Assembly: GCA_002238425.1 (NCBI GenBank) | Contig: MPMJ01000006.1 | Coordinates: 29,494-93,493 of the forward strand | Length of the DNA: 64,000 bases | DNA from: SAR202 cluster bacterium bin16 | GTDB taxonomy: Bacteria > Chloroflexota > Dehalococcoidia > Lucifugimonadales > Australimonadaceae | Reading direction: 5' to 3' | Shown here: positions 8,240 through 17,793 of the stretch, in pieces | Layout: every line of letters begins with the position of its first letter | Position numbering within the stretch: position 1 is the first letter of the stretch | Position numbers and translations under genes: made by a program | Notes under the pieces: generated by a model | What the model was told of the DNA's origin: nothing | Database searches by the model: none | What the model saw: only the letters and a program-made list of their open reading frames with translations

Positions 8240-9421
8240 ATGCCTCCGATGCCGCTGGAGGGCGTTACCGTCCTCGATTGCACGCAGGTGATGGCGGGGC
8301 CGTTCTGCACGATGCTGCTCGCCGACATGGGCGCGGACGTCATCAAGGTGGAGAAGCCGGGCGGCGACGACTCCCGGCGGATGGGGCCGCCGTTCATCAA
8401 CGGCGAGTCCGCAGCCTTCCTCGGCATCAATCGCAACAAGCGGAGCATCGTCCTCGACCTGCGGAACGATGTCGACCGGAGCGCCTTCCGGCGCATCGCC
8501 GCGCAGGCCGACGTCGTCGCCGAGAACTTCCGTCCCGGCACGATGGAGCGGCTCGGCCTCGGCCCTGTGAAACTGCGTGAGGAGCACCCAGAGCTGATCT
8601 GGGTTTCCATCTCCGGTTTCGGGCAGACGGGGCCCTATGCCAGCCGCCCCGGCTACGACCTGCTGGCGCAGGGCATGTCCGGCATGATGAGCGTGACCGG
8701 CTACCCGGACTCGCCGCCAGTGAAAGTGAGCATCCCGCTCGCCGACCTGAGCGCCGGGCTGTTCGCGGCCAACGGCGTGCTCGCCGCATACATCCACCGG
8801 CTCAAGACCGGCGAGGGGCAGGCGATCGACACCTCGCTGCTCGAGGCCGCCGTCGCCCTCACCGTCTGGGAGGCCGCCGAGTACTGGGGCTCCGGCGTCG
8901 TGCCCGGCCCCAAGGGGTCGGCGCACCGGCTCGTCGCCCCGTACCAGGCGATGGAGAGCGCCGACGGCTATTTCAACATCGGTGTGGCGAACCAGGCGAA
9001 CTATGAGCGTCTCTGCGCGGCGCTGGAACGTCCCGACCTGCTGACCGACTCCCGCTTCACAGCGAACCCGGACCGGGTCCGCAACTACGAGGCGCTCGCC
9101 GCGGAGATACAGCGCACGACGCGCACGCGCACGTCCGGCGAGTGGCTGGCCGTGTTCGAGGCCGCGGGCGTCCCTGCCGGGCCGATCTACGGCATGGACG
9201 AGGTCTTCGCGAACGAGCACGTCGTCGCTCGCGGGATGGTGACGCCGCTGGAGCACCCGGTCGCGGGGACGATCAACAACCTCGGCGTCCCGGTCAAGAT
9301 GTCGGCGACACCGGGCCAGGTGCGGCTGCCCGCCCCTACCCTCGGCCAGCACACGGAGGACGTGCTGCGGCAATTCGGGGTGCCGGAGGATGAGGCGGGG
9401 GCGATCCTGGGGCGGGGGTAG
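8240..9421 (+). CDS. CaiB/BaiF family CoA transferase (class III)
   Basis: 393 residues, full family length. The N-terminus (LEGVTVLDCTQVMAGPF, LLADMGADVIKVEKPGG) and the catalytic Asp region (SRPGYDLLAQGMSG, about 137-150) are typical. These enzymes move CoA between acyl groups without a free acid intermediate. SAR202-like genomes often carry many copies, and this one has no partner gene, so the substrate is unknown. Confidence 0.92.
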   Translation: MPPMPLEGVTVLDCTQVMAGPFCTMLLADMGADVIKVEKPGGDDSRRMGPPFINGESAAFLGINRNKRSIVLDLRNDVDRSAFRRIAAQADVVAENFRPGTMERLGLGPVKLREEHPELIWVSISGFGQTGPYASRPGYDLLAQGMSGMMSVTGYPDSPPVKVSIPLADLSAGLFAANGVLAAYIHRLKTGEGQAIDTSLLEAAVALTVWEAAEYWGSGVVPGPKGSAHRLVAPYQAMESADGYFNIGVANQANYERLCAALERPDLLTDSRFTANPDRVRNYEALAAEIQRTTRTRTSGEWLAVFEAAGVPAGPIYGMDEVFANEHVVARGMVTPLEHPVAGTINNLGVPVKMSATPGQVRLPAPTLGQHTEDVLRQFGVPEDEAGAILGRG

Positions 9422-9442
9422 GTCGGAGGGGGCAGGCCGACC

Positions 9443-10606
9443 CTACGGGCCTCCTCCAACCAGCGCTGGAGGTTCCTCCAGCACATCGAGAATGGCATCC
9501 GCGCAGTAGACGCGGTTGCGCCGTCTCTCCCCAACACGAGCGAGGACACCTATCGCCTCCAGCCGGTCGATGGCGCGCTGGGCCGTCGTGAACGCGGAGC
9601 CGAGGCGTTCGGCGACGCCTCCTACCGTCCAGAAAGGGTTCTCGAAGAAGAGATCAAGCGCCCTCTCCGGAAGCCTAGACCGCTCCCCCGTCAGTTCATC
9701 CTTCCACCGTTCAAGCAATGCATCCAGCCGCTGAATCCGCTCCACGGCATCTTCGGACTGAAGCTCCACTCCTTTCAGGAAGTAGACCAGCCATTCTTCC
9801 CATTCGCCTTCCGCAGTCACGCCGAGCAGTCGTGCGTAGTACTGCTCACGCGTGGCCTCGAAGTAGGCGCTCAGGTACAACAGCGGAGATGGAATGACGC
9901 CCCGCGTTACGAGGAGCAACGTGATGAGCAAGCGCCCGACCCTTCCGTTCCCATCGAGAAATGGGTGGACGGCCTCGAACTGTGCGTGGACCAGTGCTGC
10001 GTGCACGAGCGGAGGCAGCGTATCGTCGTGCAGGAACGACTCCCACGCCCCCAGGCAAGGCATCAGGTCCGATGGCGGCGGGGGAACGTACGTCGCTTCG
10101 TTCAGCGTGCACCCAGGAGCCCCGATCCAGTTCTGGCTGCGGCGGAACTCTCCCGGCGTAGAGGCGTCACCCAGAACGCCCCGCATGAGACATTCATGCA
10201 TCTCGCGGACCAAGCGAAGGGACATCGGCAGCGTTTCCAAACGCTCCAAGGCGTACTCCAGGGCCACCACGTAATTTCCTACCTCCCGCAGGTCGGCAGG
10301 GCTCCGCTCAACGGCTGCACCGGCCTCTGCGGCAAGCAACTCTCCGAGAGTCGCCTGGGTGCCCTCGATGCGGCTGGACAGGACCGCTTCCTTACGGACG
10401 AAGGGCCGTATGAGAAGATGAGGGTTAGGCAAGCGCCTTCCTTCGCCGGCGAGCCTCCCTATAGCCCGGTCAGCAGCCGAGAGTCCGACCATGAGCGCTT
10501 CGCTCCACGTCAAGGGCGGCGGGAGCGGGGCAGGAACGTAGGCACGATAGCCTCCCGTGCAATTCACCAAGCGGCCATGAGGCTGACGGTCCCGTCTGAG
10601 TTCCAC
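9443..10606 (-). CDS. Fic family protein with N-terminal inhibitory helix
   Basis: 387 residues. The Fic core HPFLDGNGRVGRLL is complete, with the catalytic His and phosphate-binding loop, so AMP transfer to a target hydroxyl is likely. The N-domain has the (S/T)xxxE(G/N) inhibition motif as SSRIEG (about 77-82), which marks a self-inhibited class II Fic protein. The C-terminus is a winged-helix-like domain (FWTVGGVAERLGSAFTTAQRAIDRL), as in related proteins. The AT-rich stretch at 10607-10680 upstream may hold its promoter. Confidence 0.9.
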   Translation of the reverse strand: MELRRDRQPHGRLVNCTGGYRAYVPAPLPPPLTWSEALMVGLSAADRAIGRLAGEGRRLPNPHLLIRPFVRKEAVLSSRIEGTQATLGELLAAEAGAAVERSPADLREVGNYVVALEYALERLETLPMSLRLVREMHECLMRGVLGDASTPGEFRRSQNWIGAPGCTLNEATYVPPPPSDLMPCLGAWESFLHDDTLPPLVHAALVHAQFEAVHPFLDGNGRVGRLLITLLLVTRGVIPSPLLYLSAYFEATREQYYARLLGVTAEGEWEEWLVYFLKGVELQSEDAVERIQRLDALLERWKDELTGERSRLPERALDLFFENPFWTVGGVAERLGSAFTTAQRAIDRLEAIGVLARVGERRRNRVYCADAILDVLEEPPALVGGGP

Positions 10607-10688
10607 ATCGGTTCCTTATTAGCGCCTGCGAAAATAACCAACTCTGCTATTATCGAATAGAAGTCGATTCGAAAACAACTATGCCTGC

Positions 10689-10800
10689 AGAGTGTCATGC
10701 TGAACAGGGTACAGCGGAGTGGAGGCATCTCTCCGAGTACGTTGGCATTGACGAGGGTGTCCCTGAGAGGTTCCTTGGCTTCGCTCGGAATGACTCTTGC
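10689..10800. repeat. interspersed repeat, type C
   Basis: Begins TGTCATGCTGAAC and ends CTTCGCTCGGAATGAC. Related copies lie at about 14.75-14.85 kb and 14.94-14.99 kb, and a degraded piece near 655-695. It fills the gap between the Fic and SDR genes. Confidence 0.7.
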
Positions 10801-10801
10801 G

Positions 10802-11614
10802 CTAGTCCTCCACGATGGCGAGGGCGCCGTCGCGGACGGTGACCTGGTGGCCGGAGAAGTCCATGGACGCCTGGGCGGCGAGGACGTAGCGGTCGCCGAC
10901 CGTGTCCACCTGCGCGGGGCGCGGGCTCTCGCGGGCCCACTGGGGGCTGTCCTCGGTGACGATGCCGCCGCCACCGCCGGGGATGCCCGCGCCCGTCTCG
11001 CGGGCCCGCTCGTCTCCGCCGCCGCTGCCGGGGCCCATGCTCAGGACGCAGATGTTGAACTCGCGCTCCTCCTCGGCGACGAACTTAGCGAACGCCCGGA
11101 TCGAGAGCTTCGAGACGCCGTAGACGCACGTGCCGATGTTCGGCGGGGCGTCCTGCCGGACGCGCAGCGTGCCCTGCCCGAAGTGGATCACGTGCCCCGC
11201 GTTGAGCGACTCCATGTACGGGAGCACGTGCTTGGTGCAGAGGAACGTGCCGCCGAGGTTCGTGCGCATCACGCGGTCGAAGAACGACTCGTCCATGTCG
11301 CGGATGCGGGGCCAGCGGGGCGCGCCCTCGTGGAAGTGCGTCACGATGGCGGCGTCGTTGATGAGCACGTCGATGCGTCCGTACTGCCGGTAGACGCGGT
11401 CCATGAGCGAGCGCACCTCGTCCTCGACGCACACGTCGGTGCGCACGGCGAGCGCTTCCGCTCCGAGGGCGCGCACCTCGCCCATCACTGTCTCCATGGG
11501 GGCGACGTCGGCGATGGCGAGCCGCGCGCCCTCCTTCGCGAACGTCTTCGCCACCCACCGGCCGATGCCCTTCGCGCCGCCCGTGACGACGACCACCTTG
11601 CCTTCGACTGACAT
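10802..11614 (-). CDS. SDR family oxidoreductase, atypical active site
   Basis: 270 residues with the dinucleotide-binding TGGAKGIGRWVA (about 11-22) and the YGVSK catalytic pair. The segment that normally carries the catalytic Ser reads HVIHFGQGTLRV, with no Ser. NNAG is replaced by NDAA. The C-terminus contains an unusual Gly-rich run (GPGSGGGDERARETGAGIP). It may have altered or lost dehydrogenase activity. The gene is read toward the Fic gene, 31 bases from the VOC gene's stop. Confidence 0.85.
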   Translation of the reverse strand: MSVEGKVVVVTGGAKGIGRWVAKTFAKEGARLAIADVAPMETVMGEVRALGAEALAVRTDVCVEDEVRSLMDRVYRQYGRIDVLINDAAIVTHFHEGAPRWPRIRDMDESFFDRVMRTNLGGTFLCTKHVLPYMESLNAGHVIHFGQGTLRVRQDAPPNIGTCVYGVSKLSIRAFAKFVAEEEREFNICVLSMGPGSGGGDERARETGAGIPGGGGGIVTEDSPQWARESPRPAQVDTVGDRYVLAAQASMDFSGHQVTVRDGALAIVED

Positions 11615-11644
11615 GCCGCGCCTCCTTGTTGTGCTGTGCGCCCC

Positions 11645-12040
11645 CTACGCGCCTTCCAGCAACTCGTAGAGCAGTATGCGGTTGCCGCACGTGTCGTCGA
11701 ACAGGGCCTGTGCGCCGCCCGCGGCGTCTATCGGCTTCATCGAGAACACGACGCCCAGTGCCTCGAGGCGTTCGTACTCAGCCTGGATGTTGTCAACGGC
11801 GAAGGCCGCATGCGGGATGCCTTGTTCGAAGATCGCCTGCTGGTAGGCCTGCGCGGCGGGGTTGTCGTTGGGCTCCAGGAGCAATTGGGCGCCGTCCGGC
11901 GCATCCGGCGAGACGACCGTCAGCCACTTGAACTCCCCCACCGGGAAGTCTTCCTTCTTCACGAAGCCGAGAATGTCCGTGTAGAAGGCGAGCGCCTTGT
12001 CCTGGTCGTCTACGTGGATGCTGGTCAGTTCGATCCTCAT
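11645..12040 (-). CDS. VOC (glyoxalase/bleomycin-resistance) family protein
   Basis: 131 residues with paired beta-alpha-beta-beta-beta modules: IELTSIHVDDQDKALAFYTDILGF and a second half ending CGNRILLYELLE. Metal-ligand-like His and Glu residues are present at the expected ends. It probably lies in one transcription unit with the SDR downstream. The substrate is unknown. Confidence 0.85.
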   Translation of the reverse strand: MRIELTSIHVDDQDKALAFYTDILGFVKKEDFPVGEFKWLTVVSPDAPDGAQLLLEPNDNPAAQAYQQAIFEQGIPHAAFAVDNIQAEYERLEALGVVFSMKPIDAAGGAQALFDDTCGNRILLYELLEGA

Positions 12041-12502
12041 TCAGCTTCCTTCCTGTATGGAGATGGGCAGGGAGTGTACTACGGCGGGCGCTCCAGAGGA
12101 GGGATGCAGAGCGCCCACAAGAGGACGCCCCTACACCGGGCACCGCGCCACCTCCCCTCCCCCGTGCCCTCACCCGCCGCGCAAGCGCGTCGACCTCTCC
12201 CTGGGGGAGAGGTGAGGGGGATTCCCGCTTTCGCGGGAAGGACGGGTGGGATGCGGGAGGTTCCTGCCTTCGCAGGAACGACGGACGAGTACGGGACGCG
12301 GGGGCGGTTCGCGAACCGCCCCTACGCCAGGCGAGGTTCCTGCCTGCGCAGGAACGACGGACGCCTTCTCACAGGAACGACAGAAGAAAGGGGGCGCGGG
12401 GTTTGCTATGCTACGCGCCGCCATACGCCACAAATGGCGGGAGAGAACACCTCCCAACAGAGAGCATGTAATCGCACACCACTACGGCAGGAGAGAGAGC
12501 AT
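12041..12502. repeat. intergenic cluster of interspersed hairpins
   Basis: No gene is visible. At least four distinct GC palindromes follow one another: TTCCCGCTTTCGCGGGAA, GTTCCTGCCTTCGCAGGAAC, GGGGCGGTTCGCGAACCGCC and a second GTTCCTGCCTGCGCAGGAAC. A CTCTCCC-GGGAGAG element comes before them. The last ~90 bases hold the leader of the molybdopterin gene, with its SD (AGGAGAGA). Confidence 0.7.
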
Positions 12503-14731
12503 ATGACCACCGCACCACGCGTCGTTGGCACACCGGTACCCCGCATCGACGGGCGCGACAAGGTAACCGGCTCGGCCAACTACGGCGCTGACTTCGAGAT
12601 CCCGGGCACGCTCTGGGCGAAGACCCTCCGCAGCCCCTTCCCGCACGCGCGGATACGCGGCATCGACGCCTCCGCCGCTCGGGCGCTGCCCGGCGTCCAC
12701 GCGGTCCTCACGGGCGACGACATACCCGACAACATGCGCTGGGGACGACGCATCGTCGACGTGCCCGTGCTCGCGCAGGGCGAGGTGCGGTTCGTCGGCG
12801 AGCAGGTCGCGGCGGTTGTTGCGGACGACGAGGAGATCGCGCAGCGGGCGCTCGAACTCATCGACGTCGACTACGAGGAGCTTCCCGCAGTCACGGACCC
12901 CGAGGAGGCGATGAAGAACGAGATACTCGTGAACCCGGACATGCACGGCTTCAAGGGCCTGCTGTACGAGGTGAACGAGCCTACGAACGTCGTGGTCCAC
13001 TTCGAGTGGAGCAAGGGCGACGTGGAGGCGGGCCTGCGGCAGGCCGACCTCGTGGTCGAGAACACGTACACGACGCCCTCGCAGCACCAGACGTACATGG
13101 AGGCGCACAACGCCACGGTGCGCGTAAACCCGGACGGCACTGCCGAGGTGTGGACGCCCGGCAAGGCGCCGTACGCGGTGCGGACGCAGATATCGGGGCC
13201 GCTCGGCGTCGAGCCGGAGAGCATCGTCTTCCACCCGGTGACCATCGGCGGGGACTTCGGCGGCAAGGGGTCGCCGATGAACGTCGCGCTCGGCTACCTG
13301 CTGTCCAAGGCGGCGGGGAACCGCCCGGTGCGGATGGTGTTCGACTACGCGGAGGAGTTCCTGGCAGCGAACCCGCGCCATTACTCGAAGTTGCGGATGC
13401 GCACGGGCGTCAAGAAGGACGGCTCCATCACCGCGCACGACGTCAGCATCGTGTTCGACAGCGGGGCGTACGCGGGGTTCAAGCCCGCGGGGCACCTCGG
13501 CGGCGCGAAGGCGGCGGGAGGACCTTACCGAACGGAAAACGCGCGCGTGGTGGAGGACATGGTCTACACCCACAACACGCCGTGCGGCCACATGCGCGGG
13601 CCGGGCGAGCCGCAGGCGGTCTTCGCCCTCGAATCGCACATCGACGAGGTCGCCGATGCGCTCGGCATGGACCCCGTGCAGTTCCGCCTGATGAACCTCG
13701 TGGAGGACGGCGAGCCCACTGCGCTCGGCGACGTGTTCGTCGAGAACCGGGCCGCAGAGGCGCTCGAAGTTGCCGTCGAGGCGTCGGGCTACAACGCGGC
13801 GAAGGCGTCCGGCGTGGGGCGCGGCGTTTCCGTCGGGGAGCGCCCGCCGGGCGGCGGACGCATCAACTCGCAGGTGTCGATGGAGGCGGACGGCTCCGTC
13901 CTCATCACCACTCCCCTCTTCGAGCAGGGCGCGGGCGCGTACACGGTGCTGCAGCAGGTCGTGGCCGAGGACCTCGGCCTCCCCGCCGACGCCGTGCGTA
14001 TGGTCGTCGCCGACACGGGCCTGTTCGACATGGACCAGGGCGTGGGCGGCAGCCGCGTGACGAACCTCGGCACAGTCGCCACGCACGAGGCCGTCGGGCA
14101 GGCGCAGGGAGAGCTGTTCAAGCTAGCGGCGGAGCTGCAGAACTGGCCGGAGGAGAAGCTCGTCGTGCAGGGGCAGATGCTCGTGCGGACGGACACCGGC
14201 GAGTCGCAGCCGTGGAGCAACCTCATCGCCCGCGTGGGCACGCCCGTCGTCGGGCGCGGTGTCGCCTCCGGCGGCTACGAGAACCCGGTCACCGGCTACT
14301 GCGCGCAGATCGCCGAGGTCGAGGTCGACGCGGAGACCGGACAGATACGGCTGACGAAGCTGACGACCGTCCACGACACCGGCACCATCATCAACCCCAT
14401 CGGCCACCAGGGGCAGATCAACGGCGGGGCGATGATGGGCATCGGATTCGGGCTGCAGGAGGAGCTGGTGCGGGAGAACGGCTTCATCTCCACGCTCTCG
14501 TTCGCGGACTACAAGATACCGAACATCGCCGACATCCCCGAGCTCACGACGGTCGTGCTCGACACGCCGGGCCAGGGCGTCGGCCCGTACAACATCAAGG
14601 CTATCGGCGAGAGCCCCAACGCGCCTACGGCGGCGGCCATCGCGAACGCCATCGCCGACGCATGCGGCGTGCGCGTGCGCGACCTGCCGGCGACGGCGGA
14701 GAAGGTGTACGAGGCGTTGCAGGATGCGTAG
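12503..14731 (+). CDS. xanthine dehydrogenase family, molybdopterin-binding subunit
   Basis: 742 residues from the ATG at 12503, which has AGGAGAGAG upstream. It matches the large subunit of molybdenum hydroxylases (xanthine dehydrogenase, CO-dehydrogenase type). The N-terminal a/b-hammerhead begins RIDGRDKVTGSANYG. The cofactor loop GGDFGGKG is at about 250-257. The C-terminal GESPNAPTAAAIANAI carries the expected active-site Glu. It hydroxylates a carbon next to a heteroatom or oxidises an aldehyde, substrate unknown. The usual FAD and 2Fe-2S subunit genes are absent on both sides, so its partners must be encoded elsewhere. Confidence 0.9.
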   Translation: MTTAPRVVGTPVPRIDGRDKVTGSANYGADFEIPGTLWAKTLRSPFPHARIRGIDASAARALPGVHAVLTGDDIPDNMRWGRRIVDVPVLAQGEVRFVGEQVAAVVADDEEIAQRALELIDVDYEELPAVTDPEEAMKNEILVNPDMHGFKGLLYEVNEPTNVVVHFEWSKGDVEAGLRQADLVVENTYTTPSQHQTYMEAHNATVRVNPDGTAEVWTPGKAPYAVRTQISGPLGVEPESIVFHPVTIGGDFGGKGSPMNVALGYLLSKAAGNRPVRMVFDYAEEFLAANPRHYSKLRMRTGVKKDGSITAHDVSIVFDSGAYAGFKPAGHLGGAKAAGGPYRTENARVVEDMVYTHNTPCGHMRGPGEPQAVFALESHIDEVADALGMDPVQFRLMNLVEDGEPTALGDVFVENRAAEALEVAVEASGYNAAKASGVGRGVSVGERPPGGGRINSQVSMEADGSVLITTPLFEQGAGAYTVLQQVVAEDLGLPADAVRMVVADTGLFDMDQGVGGSRVTNLGTVATHEAVGQAQGELFKLAAELQNWPEEKLVVQGQMLVRTDTGESQPWSNLIARVGTPVVGRGVASGGYENPVTGYCAQIAEVEVDAETGQIRLTKLTTVHDTGTIINPIGHQGQINGGAMMGIGFGLQEELVRENGFISTLSFADYKIPNIADIPELTTVVLDTPGQGVGPYNIKAIGESPNAPTAAAIANAIADACGVRVRDLPATAEKVYEALQDA

Positions 14732-15071
14732 GAGGCGTGCAGGGGCTGTCATGCTGAGCGGAGCCGAAGTATCTCTCAGGGGACGTTGGCGTATGCGGAC
14801 GCTTGCCCGAGAGATTCCTCGGCTACGTTGCACTTCGCTCGGAATGACAAGCCACCCTGCCCCATGCCGGGGTACCCTCACCCCAGCATCGAGTGCGGGG
14901 CAGGCTCTAACCCTCTCCCCTTGTAGGGAGAGGGATCAGGCGCCCGAGAGATTCCTCGACTCCGCTGCACTTCGCTCGGAATGACAAGGCACCCTGCGCT
15001 GCGCCGGGGTACCCTCACCCTAGCCCTCTCCCCTTGTAGGGAGAGGGGATCAGGCAGAGACGGGTAAACGA
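14732..15071. repeat. intergenic interspersed repeats, types A and C
   Basis: No gene is visible. Two copies of the TCGGAATGACA-ending element and two of the CCCTCTCCC/GGGAGAGGG hairpin alternate. One hairpin copy is interrupted by an inserted GC-rich stretch. The last bases before the fhs ATG carry no obvious strong SD. Confidence 0.7.
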
Positions 15072-16700
15072 ATGGATGAACTACGACCCATAGGAGAGGT
15101 GGCGCGGAGCCTTGGCATCGCTCCGAAGCACCTCATCCCCTTCGGGGATACGAAGGCGAAGGTGTCGCTGGACGCGATGCGCCCGGAGCAGAAGGGGAAG
15201 CTCATCGTCGTGACGGGCGTGAACCCCACGCCTGCGGGAGAGGGCAAGACAACCACTTGCGTCGGGCTCACGCAGGGGCTGGGGAAGATCGGCAAGAACG
15301 TCGTGACGACGCTTCGGGAGCCGTCGCTCGGGCCGATATTCGGCATCAAGGGCGGCGGCACGGGCGGCGGCAGGGCTCGCGTCATCCCGGAGGACGAGAT
15401 CAACGTCCACTTCACCGGCGACGCGCACGCCGTCTCCTCCGCGCACAATCTCCTAGGCGCGCTCGCAGAGAACGTCATCTACCGCGGGCGCATCCCCGGC
15501 ACGAAGCCGTCCGACATCACCTGGCGGCGCGTCGTCGACATCGAGGACCGGGCGCTGCGCAGCATCGTCTCCGGCCTCGGGGGCTCCGCGAACGCCCCGC
15601 TGCGCGAGACCGGGTTCGACATCGTCACCGCGTCCGAGATCATGGCCGTGCTCGCGCTCTCGTCCGGGCTGGACGACCTGCGCGCCCGCCTCGGCAGGAT
15701 CACGGTCGCCACAGGCAGCGGCGGAGCGCGCGTGACCGCAGAGGACGTGGGGGCGGTCGGCTCGCTGATGGCGCTGCTGCGGCACGCCATCCTCCCGAAC
15801 ATGGTGCAGACCACGGAGGGGCAGCCGTCGTTCATCCACACCGGGCCGTTCGGCAACATCGCGCACGGCTGCAGCTCGGTCGTGGCTGACCGGCTCGCGC
15901 TGGGCTACGCGGACTACGTCGTGACGGAAGCGGGGTTCGGCGCGGACCTCGGCTTCGAGAAGTTCATGCACATCAAGTGCCGCACCAGCGGGCTGCGCCC
16001 GAGCGCGGCGGTGCTCGTCGGCACCGTGCGGGCGATGAAGCACCACGGGGGCGTCGCGATCAAGGACCTGGACTACCCCGACCCGCTCTCCGTGCGCATC
16101 GGCTGCGCGAACCTCCAGCACCTCGTCGGCGTCGTACGCAAGTTCGGCCTGCCGGTGGTCGTCGCCATCAACCACTTCCCGTCCGACACGCCGGAGGAGA
16201 CGGTGGTGATGCAGGACGCGGCGATCGAGGCGGGAGCGTCGCAGGCGGTCGTCTGCAGCGGTTTCGTGGACGGCGGCGAGGGCGCGGTGGAACTCGCGGA
16301 GGCGGTTGCGCGCACGTCGGAGGCGGGCCCGCCGCGCGCCAGGTGGCTGTACCCGCTCGACGCTCCGCTGCGGGAGAAGGTGCGCGTGCTCGCGGAGACG
16401 GTCTACGGGGCGTCGGACGTGCGCTGGAGCGCGTCGGCGTCGCGGCAGCTCGAACGGTTCGAGGACCAGGGCCTCGGCGGGTTCCCCATCTGCATGGCGA
16501 AGACGCCGCTCTCCATCTCGCACGACCCGTCGCTGAAGAACCGGCCCACCAACTACACCTTCGAGATATCGGACGTGCGGGCGTCGACCGGCGCGGGGTT
16601 CGTGTACCCCATCGCGGGCAACATCGTCACGATGCCCGGCCTGCCCGGCACGCCACGGGCGCTAGACGTCGACAGCAAGGGGAACATCACCGGGCTGTAG
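15072..16700 (+). CDS. fhs: formate-tetrahydrofolate ligase
   Basis: 542 residues, slightly shorter than the usual ~555. It makes 10-formyl-THF from formate, THF and ATP. The P-loop PTPAGEGKTTTCVGLTQGL is intact (about 56-74). Family blocks LGPIFGIKGGGTGGGRARV, INVHFTGDAHA, and ETGFDIVTASEIMAVLAL are present, though several positions differ from the common Clostridial/E. coli type. It may feed C1 units to purines or a folate-based formate pathway. No other folate gene is adjacent. Confidence 0.93.
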   Translation: MDELRPIGEVARSLGIAPKHLIPFGDTKAKVSLDAMRPEQKGKLIVVTGVNPTPAGEGKTTTCVGLTQGLGKIGKNVVTTLREPSLGPIFGIKGGGTGGGRARVIPEDEINVHFTGDAHAVSSAHNLLGALAENVIYRGRIPGTKPSDITWRRVVDIEDRALRSIVSGLGGSANAPLRETGFDIVTASEIMAVLALSSGLDDLRARLGRITVATGSGGARVTAEDVGAVGSLMALLRHAILPNMVQTTEGQPSFIHTGPFGNIAHGCSSVVADRLALGYADYVVTEAGFGADLGFEKFMHIKCRTSGLRPSAAVLVGTVRAMKHHGGVAIKDLDYPDPLSVRIGCANLQHLVGVVRKFGLPVVVAINHFPSDTPEETVVMQDAAIEAGASQAVVCSGFVDGGEGAVELAEAVARTSEAGPPRARWLYPLDAPLREKVRVLAETVYGASDVRWSASASRQLERFEDQGLGGFPICMAKTPLSISHDPSLKNRPTNYTFEISDVRASTGAGFVYPIAGNIVTMPGLPGTPRALDVDSKGNITGL

Positions 16701-16744
16701 GGGCGGCGCTCACCGTCGAAGTTTCAACATGACGGAATCGAAAT

Positions 16745-16945
16745 ATGCCGAAGGTTAGAGATGCCATCCGGCTCGTGGAGCGTGACGGGTGGTACCATGT
16801 GAGGACGCGGGGTAGCCACAGGCACTTCCATCATCCTGAGAAGCCAGGAACAGTGACTATCGCCGGCCACCCGGGAGAGGATCTGCCGCCAGGTACGTGG
16901 ATCGGAATCCAGGAACAAGCGGGACTTCGCAGGAGGAACCGATGA
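16745..16945 (+). CDS. hicA: HicA-type toxin
   Basis: 66 residues. The HicA core is clear: RLVERDGWYHVRTRGSHRHF (catalytic His in GSH) and TVTIAGHPGEDLPPGTWIGI. It acts as an mRNA-cleaving dsRBD-fold toxin. The stop overlaps the hicB start (ATGA at 16942-16945). Unlike the pair at the left edge, this frame is intact. Confidence 0.9.
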   Translation: MPKVRDAIRLVERDGWYHVRTRGSHRHFHHPEKPGTVTIAGHPGEDLPPGTWIGIQEQAGLRRRNR

Positions 16946-17283
16946 AGCTGAGATACGCGGTAGTCTTCGAGCAGACCCCAAACAACTACGGCGCTTACGC
17001 GCCGGACGTGCCCGGCTGCATCAGCACCGGCAAGACATGGGACGAGATGCAGGAGATGATCCGGGAGGCCCTGACGTTCCACATCGAGGACCTGCTGGAG
17101 CAGGGCGAGCCGCTTCCTGAGCCCAAGAGATCCATCGACGAGGCTATCGCATACCACAGTCAAGCGCTCGGAGAATCCGCCCTCAAGAGCTACGCCGAGT
17201 ACGGCGACCCTGTCCCTTCAATCTCGACGACCTTCCAGATGGTCGAGGTCGACGTTGCCGTTCCACAGGCTGTGAAAGCCTAG
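16942..17283 (+). CDS. hicB: HicB-type antitoxin
   Basis: 113 residues from the ATG at 16942, with AGGAGGA directly upstream. The N-terminus has the HicB fold (YAVVFEQTPNNYGAYAPDVP, GCISTGKTWDEM). The C-terminus is a beta-rich tail (MVEVDVAV), not the HTH seen in the first HicB. This shorter type neutralises HicA through the RNase-H-like fold. The operon order toxin-antitoxin is standard for hicAB. Confidence 0.9.
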   Translation: MKLRYAVVFEQTPNNYGAYAPDVPGCISTGKTWDEMQEMIREALTFHIEDLLEQGEPLPEPKRSIDEAIAYHSQALGESALKSYAEYGDPVPSISTTFQMVEVDVAVPQAVKA

Positions 17284-17359
17284 GTCCTCCCAAGGGCAAC
17301 ATCGCCGGGTTGTGACACCTCCGCCACTCCCGGCACAGCAAAGAGGGAGGTCGAAGCGC

Positions 17360-17725
17360 ATGGAGCCACAACGGTTCAGCTACCAGCGTCCGGAGAATGA
17401 CCGGGCGAAGAATCTGACGCCCCTTTGCCAGACGGACAGGCTGTGGGCGGACATGCAGCTCGTGAAGGAAGGCGGCGAGAACAAGCTGCACAGCCACACG
17501 GTGAGCGACGGGTTCTTCATGGTGATACAGGGCGCCGCGAAGTTCTACGGCGATGGCGACGTCCTGCTGGCCGAGCTGGGCGCGCAGGAAGGCGTCTTGA
17601 TGCCGCACGGCTTCAAGTACTGGTTCGAGAGCTCGGGGACGGAGCCGTTGCAACTGCTGCACGTCGCCGCCAGCGACCCGAACCTCCGGGACGTTCGTGT
17701 CGGGCCGAGCCGGGAGTCGGGGTAG
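17360..17725 (+). CDS. cupin domain protein
   Basis: 121 residues from the ATG at 17360, behind GAGGGAGG. The cupin motif is seen as ENKLHSHTVSDGFFMVIQGAA, with a second conserved strand LMPHGFKYWFES. The two His of HSH and the later His are plausible metal ligands. Small stand-alone cupins may be isomerases, dioxygenases or ligand sensors, and nothing here distinguishes these. Confidence 0.85.
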   Translation: MEPQRFSYQRPENDRAKNLTPLCQTDRLWADMQLVKEGGENKLHSHTVSDGFFMVIQGAAKFYGDGDVLLAELGAQEGVLMPHGFKYWFESSGTEPLQLLHVAASDPNLRDVRVGPSRESG

Positions 17726-17793
17726 GCGGGTCACCCCCACGAGGGGGAAGGAGTGGGCAGGCCGGGCGGCGTTCACCGACGGTTGTGCGCGGG

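Noticed and set aside
11636..12502. N-terminal extension of the molybdopterin subunit
   Set aside because: The in-frame extension is antisense to the VOC gene and crosses hairpin repeats. Family homology starts at the ATG at 12503 with an SD.
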